A stretch of 64,000 nucleotides of DNA from Hominiventricola aquisgranensis (GTDB lineage Bacteria; Bacillota; Clostridia; Lachnospirales; Lachnospiraceae), in the NCBI RefSeq assembly GCF_040096225.1, contig NZ_JBBMFC010000004.1, forward strand, positions 1-64,000. Direction: 5' to 3'. Every line of letters begins with the position of its first letter. Within the stretch, counting starts at the first letter, position 1. Shown one piece after another: positions 15,085 to 23,877 of the stretch. The position numbers and the translations under genes were made by a program. A model generated the notes under the pieces. The model did not search any database and had not been told where the DNA came from. It worked only from the letters and a program-made list of their open reading frames with translations.

Positions 15085-16815
15085 ATGAAAAAGTTACTGG
15101 TTTATCTGAAAGGTTATGAGAAAGAGACCGTACTGGCGCCTTTATTCAAGATGCTGGAGGCACTGTTTGAACTGTTTGTGCCGTTGGTAATGGCTGCAGT
15201 GATCGATGTGGGAATCGGCGGACATGACAGAGGTTATGTGATCCGTATGTGTCTGGTGCTCATCGCCTTGGGAGTGATCGGTCTTGCCTGCTCCATTACT
15301 GCCCAGTATTTCGCAGCGAAAGCAGCTACCGGATTCTCTGCTGTACTCAGAAGGGAGCTGTTTGCACATATTCAGAGTCTGTCTTACACAGAGATGGATA
15401 ATCTGGGCACGTCTACGCTGATTACCAGAATGACCAGTGATATCAACCAGGTGCAATCCGGCGTGAATCTGGTGCTGCGTCTGTTTCTGCGTTCTCCTTT
15501 CATTGTGTTTGGTGCGATGATTATGGCATTTACGGTGGATGTGAAGGCGGCAATGATCTTTGTTGTAGCTATCCCGATGCTTTCGGTGGTCGTATTTGGC
15601 ATTATGATCTGGACCATGCCGCTGTATCGGCGGGTGCAGGGAGCACTTGACAAGGTGCTTGGGCTGACCCGTGAAAATCTTACCGGTGTCCGTGTGATCC
15701 GTGCATTTTGTCTGGAAGAACAGGAGCAGACACATTTTCGTGAGAAAAATGAGTGTCTGACCGATATGCAGAAGTTCGTGGGAAAGATTTCCGGTCTTAT
15801 GAATCCGCTGACATATATCATTGTAAATGGAGCAGTTGTAGTGCTTCTGTACACAGGAGCCATCCGCGTGGATCAGGGGATCATTACCACGGGAGCAGTG
15901 GTGGCACTGGTCAACTATATGAATCAGATCCTGGTGGAGCTGGTGAAACTGGCAAATCTGATCATCAACATTACCAAATCCGTTGCCTGCGGAAATCGTA
16001 TTCAGAGTGTGCTGGAGATTCCGTCCAGTATGAAAAATGGATCAGACACCAATCTTGCCAGGGCAGACGAGGTTGTCTTTGACCATGTGGGTCTGACTTA
16101 TGCACAGGCTGGTACAGAATCCCTGACAGATATTGATTTTTCAGCGAAAGCAGGACAGACGATCGGTATCATTGGAGGCACAGGTTCCGGAAAATCCAGT
16201 CTTGTGAATCTGATCCCGCGTTTTTATGATGCGACGGCTGGAGCCGTGAAAATCAATGGGAAAAATGTAAAAGATTTTGATCTGGAGACGCTTCGGGAAA
16301 TGGTTGGCATTGTGCCACAGAAAGCGGTGCTTTTCAAAGGAACTATTGAAGACAATCTGCGCTGGGGCAAGAAGGACGCCACGGAAGAAGAGCTGTGGGA
16401 GGCTCTGGAGACAGCACAGGCGGCAGAGTTTGTAAGAGAGCGAGCAGACGGACTGCAGGCAAAGATCGATCAGGGCGGCAAGAACCTGTCTGGCGGACAG
16501 AGACAGCGACTGACCATTGCAAGAGCACTGGTGGGCCATCCAGGAATCCTGATCCTGGATGACAGTGCGTCTGCACTGGATTTTGCAACCGATGCAGCGC
16601 TTAGAAAAGCACTGCGGGAGATGAAGGGCAATCCGATAGTCTTTATCGTATCTCAGAGGACCTCTTCCATCCGTCATGCAGATCAGATCATTGTGCTTGA
16701 CGATGGAATGGTGGCCGGAATCGGAACTCACCAGGAACTTCTGGAAAACTGTCCGGTTTATCAGGAAATCCATTATTCACAGTTCGACAGAAAGGAGGAG
16801 AGAGCCCATGCGTAA
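15085..16815 (+). CDS. ABC exporter half-transporter with degenerate ATPase site
   Basis: A 576-residue type IV (multidrug-type) half-transporter with six transmembrane helices in residues 1-310 and a C-terminal ATPase. Walker A GGTGSGKSS and signature LSGGQRQR are normal. However, the Walker B is followed by Asp (ILDDSASALD) rather than the catalytic Glu, and the switch-loop His is replaced by Gln (VSQRTSSI). This is the pattern of the degenerate subunit in heterodimeric exporters such as BmrCD or TM287/288. The partner gene overlaps its last eight bases. Start ATG 15085 follows AGGAGAG. The substrate is unknown. Confidence 0.9.
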   Translation: MKKLLVYLKGYEKETVLAPLFKMLEALFELFVPLVMAAVIDVGIGGHDRGYVIRMCLVLIALGVIGLACSITAQYFAAKAATGFSAVLRRELFAHIQSLSYTEMDNLGTSTLITRMTSDINQVQSGVNLVLRLFLRSPFIVFGAMIMAFTVDVKAAMIFVVAIPMLSVVVFGIMIWTMPLYRRVQGALDKVLGLTRENLTGVRVIRAFCLEEQEQTHFREKNECLTDMQKFVGKISGLMNPLTYIIVNGAVVVLLYTGAIRVDQGIITTGAVVALVNYMNQILVELVKLANLIINITKSVACGNRIQSVLEIPSSMKNGSDTNLARADEVVFDHVGLTYAQAGTESLTDIDFSAKAGQTIGIIGGTGSGKSSLVNLIPRFYDATAGAVKINGKNVKDFDLETLREMVGIVPQKAVLFKGTIEDNLRWGKKDATEEELWEALETAQAAEFVRERADGLQAKIDQGGKNLSGGQRQRLTIARALVGHPGILILDDSASALDFATDAALRKALREMKGNPIVFIVSQRTSSIRHADQIIVLDDGMVAGIGTHQELLENCPVYQEIHYSQFDRKEERAHA

Positions 16816-18562
16816 GAAGATTCGTTCGGAGCAGAGTGAGACACTGAAAAAAGTACTGCGCTACCTGAAACGGTACTGGTTCTTTCTGGCTCTTTCCTTT
16901 GGACTTGCTGCAATTACGGTGGCGTCCACTTTGTATATTCCTTTGCTGACCGGGGATGCCGTTGACTGTGTGATCGGAAAAGGACAGGTGGATTTTACAG
17001 GAATCTTTGCAGTGCTCGAAAGAATGGTCATGGTTATCGGTGTGACTGCAGTGGCACAGTGGGGCATGAATATCTGCAATAACAAGATGACCTATCAGAT
17101 CGTGCGTGATATCCGAAATGAAGCATTTGCAAAGCTGGAGATCCTGCCGCTGAAATATCTGGACGGACATCCGTCAGGAGAAGTAGTGAGCCGGATCATT
17201 GCGGATGTAGATCAGTTTGCAGATGGACTTCTGATGGGATTTACCCAGCTATTTACGGGTGTGCTCACGATTGTGGGAACCATCGGATTCATGCTGAGTG
17301 TCAATGCAGGGATCACGCTGGTTGTGCTTTTGATCACGCCGGTGTCTATGATCGTGGCCTCCTTTATTGCAAAGAAAACATTTACCATGTTCCGTCTGCA
17401 GTCGGAGGCGAGAGGGAAACAGACGGCACTGATCGATGAGATGATCGGTAATCAGAAGGTGGTGCAGGCTTTTGGTCATGAGAAAGACGCCATGGAGCAG
17501 TTCGGAGAGATCAATGAGCGTCTGAGAAAATATTCTCTGCGTGCCATTTTCTTTTCCTCCATCACCAACCCGTCCACCCGCTTTGTCAACAGTCTGGTGT
17601 ACACAGGAGTGGGAGTCACCGGTGCTCTGGCTGCTATCAGCGGCAGAATGACCGTTGGACAGCTAACTGCATTTTTAAACTATGCAAATCAGTATACCAA
17701 GCCGTTCAATGAGATCTCAGGTGTAGTGACGGAGCTTCAGAACGCCATTGCCTGCGCAGGAAGAGTCTTTGAATTGATCGAAGAAGAGCCTCAGGTGCCG
17801 GAACCGGCAGATGCCACGGCACTGACGGATGTGGAAGGCCGCGTGGATCTTGAACATGTGGCATTTTCCTATCGCCCGGATCAGAAGCTGATCGAGGATC
17901 TTAATCTGGCTGTGAAGCCGGGAGAACGTGTGGCAATTGTAGGTCCTACAGGCTGCGGCAAGACTACAGTCATCAATCTGCTCATGAGGTTCTATGATGT
18001 GGATGCTGGTTCCATCAGCGTAGAAGGTGACGATATCCGTCAGGTGACCAGAAAGAGCCTTCGTTCTTCCTATGGTATGGTCTTACAGGATACCTGGCTC
18101 CGTTCAGGAACCGTTCGGGAAAATATTCTGATCGGAAAGCCGGATGCCACGGAAGAAGAGATGATCGAAGCGGCAAAGAGCAGCCATGCACACAGCTTTA
18201 TCAAGCGTCTGCCAAAGGGCTATGATACGGTGATCGGAGAGGACGGCGGCGGACTCTCTCAGGGACAGAAACAGCTCTTATGTATTACCAGACTGATGCT
18301 GTGCCGCCCACCCATGCTGATTCTCGATGAGGCAACCTCTTCCATCGATACCCGTACAGAGATGAAGATCCAGAATGCATTTGCCAGACTGATGGAAGGC
18401 CATACCAGCTTTATTGTGGCACATCGATTATCCACGATCCGTGAGGCGGATGTGATACTGGTTATGAAAGATGGCCATATCATTGAGCAGGGCAATCATG
18501 AAAGTCTGCTGGCAAAAAAAAGATTTTATGCAAAATTATATAACAGTCAGTTCAAGGATTAA
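16808..18562 (+). CDS. ABC exporter half-transporter with intact ATPase site
   Basis: A 584-residue partner of the preceding subunit, starting at ATG 16808 inside its stop region after GGAGGAGAG. Six membrane helices precede an ATPase with Walker A GPTGCGKTT, signature LSQGQKQ, Walker B ILDEATSSID with catalytic Glu, and switch His in VAHRLSTI. It supplies the canonical half of the two ATP sites. The heterodimer should export drugs, lipids or peptides. The overlap enforces coupled translation and equal subunit ratio. Confidence 0.92.
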   Translation: MRKKIRSEQSETLKKVLRYLKRYWFFLALSFGLAAITVASTLYIPLLTGDAVDCVIGKGQVDFTGIFAVLERMVMVIGVTAVAQWGMNICNNKMTYQIVRDIRNEAFAKLEILPLKYLDGHPSGEVVSRIIADVDQFADGLLMGFTQLFTGVLTIVGTIGFMLSVNAGITLVVLLITPVSMIVASFIAKKTFTMFRLQSEARGKQTALIDEMIGNQKVVQAFGHEKDAMEQFGEINERLRKYSLRAIFFSSITNPSTRFVNSLVYTGVGVTGALAAISGRMTVGQLTAFLNYANQYTKPFNEISGVVTELQNAIACAGRVFELIEEEPQVPEPADATALTDVEGRVDLEHVAFSYRPDQKLIEDLNLAVKPGERVAIVGPTGCGKTTVINLLMRFYDVDAGSISVEGDDIRQVTRKSLRSSYGMVLQDTWLRSGTVRENILIGKPDATEEEMIEAAKSSHAHSFIKRLPKGYDTVIGEDGGGLSQGQKQLLCITRLMLCRPPMLILDEATSSIDTRTEMKIQNAFARLMEGHTSFIVAHRLSTIREADVILVMKDGHIIEQGNHESLLAKKRFYAKLYNSQFKD

Positions 18563-18577
18563 AAAAGGAGGAACAAG

Positions 18578-19576
18578 ATGTATCAGGCAGATGGAACTCG
18601 TTATGAGACAATGAAGTACAACCGTTGTGGAAAGAGCGGACTCAAGCTCCCGGAGGTGTCACTGGGGTTATGGCACAATTTTGGAAGCACTGCTGTTTAT
18701 GAAAACATGAAATCCTTGTGCTTTACCGCATTTGATCATGGAATCACGCATTTTGATCTTGCGAATAACTACGGTCCGGAGCCAGGCAGCGCAGAGACCA
18801 ACTTTGGCCGGATCATGAAGGAAGAACTTCATGCCTACCGGGATGAGATCCTGGTCAGTACCAAAGCCGGTTATCTTATGTGGAATGGCCCTTACGGTGA
18901 CTGGGGAAGCAAGAAATATATCATTGCCAGCCTGGATCAGAGTCTGAAACGACTGGGACTTGACTATGTGGATATTTTCTATCATCACCGGATGGATCCG
19001 GAGACACCTCTGGAGGAAACCATGGAGACCCTGGCGCAGATCGTGAGGAGCGGGAAAGCACTCTATGTGGGAATCTCCAATTATGACGGTGAGCATATGA
19101 AGCAGGCAGCAGCCATCTTAAAAGAGCTGCATTGCCCGTATATTATCAACCAGAACCGATATTCCATCTTTGACCGTACCATTGAGAAAAATGGTCTGAA
19201 GCAGGCAGCACACGAGGCTGACAAAGGCATCATCGCATTCAGCCCGCTGGCACAGGGAACTCTGACAGACCGGTATCTGAACGGTATCCCTGCAGATAGC
19301 AGGATCGCTACGGATGGAAGATTTCTTAAGGCGTCTCAGCTGACCGAAGAAAAGGTGGAGAGTATCTGTATGCTCAATGAAATTGCAAAGGAACGTGGAG
19401 AAAGTCTGGCACAGATGGCACTGAAGTGGGTGCTCAAGGATCACGTAGTTACAAGCGTGCTCATTGGTGCTTCCAAACCATCTCAGATCCTGGATAATCT
19501 GAAGGTGCTGGAGAGTGCAGACTTCACGGAAGAAGAACTGAAGCGGATCGATCAGGCATCAAAAATGGAAAATTAA
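18578..19576 (+). CDS. Aldo/keto reductase (YghZ-like)
   Basis: A 332-residue NADPH-dependent reductase of the AKR superfamily. The catalytic set is readable: Asp and Tyr in DLANNYG, Lys in STKAGY, His in YHHRMD. The N-terminal KYNRCGKSGLKLPEVSLG and the C-terminal SVLIGASKPSQ nucleotide-binding block match the L-glyceraldehyde-3-phosphate reductase/YghZ branch. It reduces aldehydes such as methylglyoxal. ATG 18578 follows AGGAGGAACAAG, and the gene comes 15 bases after the exporter pair, probably in one transcript. Confidence 0.9.
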   Translation: MYQADGTRYETMKYNRCGKSGLKLPEVSLGLWHNFGSTAVYENMKSLCFTAFDHGITHFDLANNYGPEPGSAETNFGRIMKEELHAYRDEILVSTKAGYLMWNGPYGDWGSKKYIIASLDQSLKRLGLDYVDIFYHHRMDPETPLEETMETLAQIVRSGKALYVGISNYDGEHMKQAAAILKELHCPYIINQNRYSIFDRTIEKNGLKQAAHEADKGIIAFSPLAQGTLTDRYLNGIPADSRIATDGRFLKASQLTEEKVESICMLNEIAKERGESLAQMALKWVLKDHVVTSVLIGASKPSQILDNLKVLESADFTEEELKRIDQASKMEN

Positions 19577-19666
19577 AAAATAAAAAGATTTTGAAACTTT
19601 TTTGTATAATAGAGGGTCTAATATAGCAGAAATATAAAAAACAACATAATTTCAGGAGGTTCTAAT

Positions 19667-20005
19667 ATGAAGAAAAAAGTGGTAATGATGGTGGTAACGA
19701 TGGCAATGGCAGCAGCTATGATGACAGGCTGTGGAGCAAAGGGAGATACAGCATCCCAGACCACACAGGAGAGTCAGACAGCAGATGCATCCACGATGAG
19801 TGGTACGCTGGATGAAGTGAAGGATTTTATGTTTGTGGTCACAGATGCCCAGGGAGCTTCTTATGCATTCACATTTGATGGTGAAAAACCAGCAGGACTG
19901 GATGATGCAAAGATCGGTGATAAAGTAACGGTAACTTACACGGGAGAAATATCTGAGGTTGATCCGTTTGAAGGGGAAGTTCTCTCAGTGGAAGTAAGCA
20001 AATAG
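19667..20005 (+). CDS. Small lipoprotein, 112 residues
   Basis: The N-terminus is a lipoprotein signal: KKK, a Met/Ala-rich core and lipobox MMTGC with Cys near residue 22. A Thr/Gln/Ser linker then leads to a compact beta-rich domain of about 75 residues (GDKVTVTYTGEISEVDPFEGEVLSVEV). The start ATG follows AGGAGGTTCTAAT. A TATAAT lies at 19605-19610, but no matching -35 was found. The function is unknown; a surface OB-like fold is a guess. Confidence 0.75.
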   Translation: MKKKVVMMVVTMAMAAAMMTGCGAKGDTASQTTQESQTADASTMSGTLDEVKDFMFVVTDAQGASYAFTFDGEKPAGLDDAKIGDKVTVTYTGEISEVDPFEGEVLSVEVSK

Positions 20006-20075
20006 TGGATTTCCACACCAAAAGACAGTGATCGTAATATTCTGATAGAGAGATGTTGACGAGAGGAATGATAAC

Positions 20076-21761
20076 ATGATCTGTCAGAATGCGATCCTGT
20101 CCGATGAATATATGGATTATATCTGGAAAGCGGATGTAAATCCGCCGGCTGAGATGGATCTATTGCCGTATGGTGTTTGTGCGCAATATATAAGTCCTAG
20201 CTTTTCTGTATATTATATAAGCAGGAAAGAGGTGTTTGGCAACAGAACATCACTTCCAATCGGGGATTATGCGCTGCCTTGGTGCTATACACAGCTCAAT
20301 ACAGAGAGCCTTGAAACGACAAAGATTCTGCAGGTGCAGAATCAGCCTGCATTGAATCTGAGAGGACAGGGAGTGATCCTTGGATTCCTGGATTCGGGGA
20401 TAGAACTGAAACAGATGACATTCCGCAAAGCAGATGGGAAAACCCGGGTACTGGAGCTGTGGGATCAGACAGATCAAAGTGGACGCAGTCCCGAAGGATT
20501 TCAATATGGAAGTGTCTATACATCAGAAGACATTGATAAGTTGCTGGCGGAAGAACAGGAAGTGCTTCCTGGAAAAGATGAAAACGGACATGGAACCAAA
20601 GTGGCTTCAATAGCGGCATCCTCAGAACTTCTGGAAGAAAACTATCTGGGAGCTGCACCGGAGGCAGAACTGGCAGTGGTAAAGCTGAAACAGGCAAAGC
20701 CATTTATCCGGCAGATGCAGCGGATTCCGCTTGACAGCATTGCTTATGAGGAAGCCGACATCATGCTGGCGGTCCGTTATCTTGACCAACTGGCACAAAG
20801 AGAAGGAAAACCGCTGGTGATCTGCATGGCACTGGGAAGTAATACAGGTGGTCATACGGGAGAAAATGCACTTAGCCTTTATCTGAACTATGTGTGCCGG
20901 AAGGTGGGCAGAGCAGTGGCAGTGGCTGCCGGAAATGAAGGAAACAAAGGGCATCATTATTTTGGAGTAGTTCCTAGGGATCAGGATTATACGGAAGTAG
21001 AGCTGCGGGTAGGAGCCGGAGAAAAAGGTTTTCAGGTCAATCTCTGGGGAAATGCACCAGATCTGTTTTCGGTGGAAGTGATCGCACCCAGTGGGGAGAA
21101 AATTCCCCGGTTTGTTGCCAGAAAACTGGATCGTCAGCGCTATGATTTTGTATTTGAAAGTACGATCCTGGATATTCAATATGAATTATCGGAAATCGTC
21201 TCAGGAGACCAACGCCTTTTGCTGGCGTTCCAAAATCCTACACCGGGAATCTGGATGATCCGTGTCTATGCGGAAGGAAATCTGGAGAACACATTTCATA
21301 TGTGGCTTCCAGTCACAGGGTTCATCAGTGATGAGACTTATTTTTTACGGCCGGATCCGGATACGACAGTCACGGAACCGGGAAATGCGGAAGGAGTATT
21401 GACTTTTTCCGGATATGATGCCAGAAATGGCAGTATATGGTATGATTCGGGTCGTGGATATACGAGAAATGGCCGGATCAAACCAGACTTGGCAGCTCCT
21501 GCGGTGGAGGTGGCAGCAGTGGACCTGCGGGGAAGAGTAACGACCCTGACTGGAAGCAGTGCGGCCGCAGCTTTGGGAGCCGGAGCCTGTGCACTTTTGC
21601 TGGAGTGGGGGATCGTTCGAGGAAATGTTCCTGCCATGGACAGTATCACAATACAGCGGTATCTGATCCGCGGTGCAAATCGTCTGAATATCTTTGATTA
21701 TCCCAATAAAACCTGGGGCTATGGAAGCCTGGATCTGTATGACGCATTTCGTTCTGTCTAG
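20076..21761 (+). CDS. Subtilisin-like S8 serine protease, Csp-like
   Basis: A 561-residue serine protease with Asp106 in GFLDSGIE, His172 in NGHGTKVASIA, the oxyanion Asn in AAGNEG and Ser495 in LTGSSAAAA. The triad seems complete, though the Ser motif departs from the usual GTSMAAP. There is no signal peptide. The long insertion domain between the Asn and Ser blocks, and the length, resemble the Csp germination proteases of clostridia that activate the cortex hydrolase SleC. A spore role is thus likely but not certain. ATG 20076 follows GAGAGGA. Confidence 0.8.
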   Translation: MICQNAILSDEYMDYIWKADVNPPAEMDLLPYGVCAQYISPSFSVYYISRKEVFGNRTSLPIGDYALPWCYTQLNTESLETTKILQVQNQPALNLRGQGVILGFLDSGIELKQMTFRKADGKTRVLELWDQTDQSGRSPEGFQYGSVYTSEDIDKLLAEEQEVLPGKDENGHGTKVASIAASSELLEENYLGAAPEAELAVVKLKQAKPFIRQMQRIPLDSIAYEEADIMLAVRYLDQLAQREGKPLVICMALGSNTGGHTGENALSLYLNYVCRKVGRAVAVAAGNEGNKGHHYFGVVPRDQDYTEVELRVGAGEKGFQVNLWGNAPDLFSVEVIAPSGEKIPRFVARKLDRQRYDFVFESTILDIQYELSEIVSGDQRLLLAFQNPTPGIWMIRVYAEGNLENTFHMWLPVTGFISDETYFLRPDPDTTVTEPGNAEGVLTFSGYDARNGSIWYDSGRGYTRNGRIKPDLAAPAVEVAAVDLRGRVTTLTGSSAAAALGAGACALLLEWGIVRGNVPAMDSITIQRYLIRGANRLNIFDYPNKTWGYGSLDLYDAFRSV

Positions 21762-21829
21762 GAATACGAGCTCTTATCACACGTACTGTTTCCTGACACT
21801 TGCATTACCGGGATTCTTGTTTTCAGAGC

Positions 21830-21889
21830 TTGACATCTTCCCTCAACATGGTAAAATGTATACGAATTGAAATTGTATACAATGATACA
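21830..21889 (+). promoter_or_regulatory. gntR-icd promoter with palindromic operator
   Basis: TTGACA 21830-21835 and TAAAAT 21852-21857 (16-base spacer) make a good sigma-A promoter. Over the start of transcription lie TGTATAC (21857) and the palindrome TTGTATACAA (21873-21882), which fits the T.GT..AC.A pattern of FadR-subfamily GntR operators. The 16-mer at 21874-21889 recurs with one change in the AGCS symporter promoter at 59251-59266. Confidence 0.7.
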
Positions 21890-21916
21890 GACTGAGGAGG
21901 ATTATTAACAAACGTC

Positions 21917-22597
21917 ATGCAGGACAAACAAGGACACAAGGAGAGTCGCGATAAGTATTCTTTAAGAGGAAAAGTATTTGAAAGTATCCGCGAGGATATT
22001 TTGAGCGGCAGATATGAGCAGAATACAGAATTAAAAGAGACTGCCATCGGAGCAGAGCTGGGAGTGAGCCGGACACCGGTAAGAGAAGCACTTCGTCAGC
22101 TGGAGTTGGAAGGATTGGTATCTATCATTCCCAACCGGGGAGCATACGTGAATATGATCACGGCCAAGGATGTGCAGGATATTTACGTGATCCGTTCCAT
22201 GCTGGAAGGCTTATGTGCCAGATGGGCGACTGAGCATATTACCAGAGAGCAGCTTGATAATCTGGAAGAAACGCTGTGCCTGACCGAATACCATACAGAG
22301 AAGAAGAATTATGATAAGCTCTATGAGCTTGACAGCTTATTCCATGAGCAGCTCTATGAAGCAGGAGGAAGCCGGATCCTGAATCATGTGCTGTCGGATT
22401 TTCATGATTATGTGAAAATGGTAAGAAAAGCTACCATTTCCACCAGCAGTCGTTCTGTGACATCCACAGAGGAGCACAGGGCGATCTTTGAAGCTATCCG
22501 TGATCAGGATGCAGACAGGGCAGAGGCACTGGCAAAAGAGCATGTAAAGCATACGATCGAGAGTATCCGTGCTTATGGACTGGATAAAATTTTATAA
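21917..22597 (+). CDS. GntR-family regulator (FadR/FCD subfamily)
   Basis: A 226-residue regulator: an N-terminal winged helix (residues 10-75, with LGVSRTPVREALRQLELEGLV) and a C-terminal all-helical FCD ligand domain. Members bind small carboxylates and usually repress neighbouring metabolic genes. It lies 18 bases before isocitrate dehydrogenase, with a palindromic operator in its own promoter, so it is probably autoregulated and controls icd. The AGGAGG is 15 bases from ATG 21917, rather far. No nearer start in frame is visible. Confidence 0.9.
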   Translation: MQDKQGHKESRDKYSLRGKVFESIREDILSGRYEQNTELKETAIGAELGVSRTPVREALRQLELEGLVSIIPNRGAYVNMITAKDVQDIYVIRSMLEGLCARWATEHITREQLDNLEETLCLTEYHTEKKNYDKLYELDSLFHEQLYEAGGSRILNHVLSDFHDYVKMVRKATISTSSRSVTSTEEHRAIFEAIRDQDADRAEALAKEHVKHTIESIRAYGLDKIL

Positions 22598-22615
22598 TGC
22601 TGAGGAGAGGTTACC

Positions 22616-23827
22616 ATGGAAAAGATTAGAATGATGACACCGCTGGTAGAGATGGACGGAGATGAGATGACCCGTATCCTGTGGAAGATGATCAAAGAGG
22701 AATTGCTTCTTCCGTTTGTTGATCTGAAGACGGAGTATTATGATCTTGGATTGGAAAAGAGAGACGAGACCAATGATCAGATCACCATTGATGCTGCAGA
22801 AGCAACAAAAAAATATGGAGTAGCAGTGAAATGCGCAACCATCACGCCCAATGCAGCCCGTGTGGAAGAGTATCATCTGAAAGAAATGTGGAAGAGTCCC
22901 AACGGAACCATCCGTGCGATCCTTGATGGAACCGTATTCCGGGCGCCGATCATTGTAAAAGGCATTGAGCCTTATGTAAAAACGTGGAAAAAACCGATCA
23001 CGCTGGCACGTCATGCCTATGGTGATGTGTATAAAGCTTCTGAGATGCAGATTCCAGGACCTGGCAAGGTAGAACTGGTCTACACTGCGGAGGATGGCTC
23101 CAAAAGTGCTGTGACAGTTCACGAGTTTAAAGGACCTGGCGTGGTGCAGGGAATGCATAATCTGGACGCTTCCATCGAGAGCTTTGCAAGAAGCTGCTTT
23201 ACTTATGCACTGGCAACAAAGCAGGATGTATGGTTTGCAACCAAGGATACCATTTCCAAGAAATACGACCATCATTTTAAGGATATTTTCCAGGAGATTT
23301 TTGAAAAAGAATATAAAGAGCAGTTTGATGCGGCAGATATTACCTATTTCTACACACTGATCGATGATGCGGTGGCCAGAGTGGTCAAATCAGAAGGCGG
23401 ATTTATCTGGGCCTGCAAGAACTACGATGGTGATGTGATGAGTGACCTGGTGGCAACTGCTTTCGGATCTCTTGCCATGATGACGTCCGTACTGGTATCC
23501 CCTCATGGATACTATGAATATGAGGCTGCTCATGGAACTGTGCAGAGACATTATTACCAGCATCTGGCAGGAAAAGAGACTTCCACCAATCCTATGGCAA
23601 CCATCTTTGCTTGGAGTGGAGCGTTAAGAAAGCGCGGAGAGCTGGATCAGATCCCGGAACTGATGCAGTTTGCAGATTGCCTGGAAAAGGCATCTGTGAA
23701 GACCATAGAGTCCGGTCGCATGACCAAGGATCTGGCGCTGATCACAGAACTGACGGATGTGAAAGTACTTAACTCTGCTGCATTTATCCAGGAGATCCGC
23801 AAGGAACTGGAAGCACTTATGGCATAA
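22616..23827 (+). CDS. icd: NADP-dependent isocitrate dehydrogenase
   Basis: A 403-residue enzyme of the eukaryote-like (class II) NADP isocitrate dehydrogenase group, converting isocitrate to 2-oxoglutarate. It begins with the typical VEMDGDEMTRILW. It holds the substrate block KSPNGTIRAILDGTVFR, the Lys/Asp catalytic regions (DDAVARVVKSEGGFIWACKNYDGD) and the C-terminal AAHGTVQRHYY nucleotide block. In anaerobes it serves glutamate synthesis. It is coupled behind the GntR regulator; ATG 22616 follows GAGGAGAGG. The next feature is a terminator that also holds the spoIVA ribosome binding site. Confidence 0.95.
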   Translation: MEKIRMMTPLVEMDGDEMTRILWKMIKEELLLPFVDLKTEYYDLGLEKRDETNDQITIDAAEATKKYGVAVKCATITPNAARVEEYHLKEMWKSPNGTIRAILDGTVFRAPIIVKGIEPYVKTWKKPITLARHAYGDVYKASEMQIPGPGKVELVYTAEDGSKSAVTVHEFKGPGVVQGMHNLDASIESFARSCFTYALATKQDVWFATKDTISKKYDHHFKDIFQEIFEKEYKEQFDAADITYFYTLIDDAVARVVKSEGGFIWACKNYDGDVMSDLVATAFGSLAMMTSVLVSPHGYYEYEAAHGTVQRHYYQHLAGKETSTNPMATIFAWSGALRKRGELDQIPELMQFADCLEKASVKTIESGRMTKDLALITELTDVKVLNSAAFIQEIRKELEALMA

Positions 23828-23834
23828 AATAAAC

Positions 23835-23877
23835 ACCCTTCCCATATATTTAGAACAAATATGGGAGGGGTATTTTT
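23835..23877 (+). terminator. icd terminator containing the spoIVA ribosome binding site
   Basis: ACCCTTCCCATAT (23835-23847) pairs with ATATGGGAGGGGT (23859-23871), one position a G-U, and ATTTTT follows directly before the spoIVA ATG at 23878. The GGGAGGGG ribosome binding site is the right arm of the stem, so transcripts entering from icd would hide it. spoIVA then needs a start inside the hairpin or an opened stem. No clear sigma-E promoter could be assigned by eye. Confidence 0.75.

Noticed and set aside
19591..19610. Promoter TTGAAA/TATAAT before the 112-residue lipoprotein
   Set aside because: The spacer is only 8 bases, and no other -35 was found at 16-18 bases from the TATAAT.
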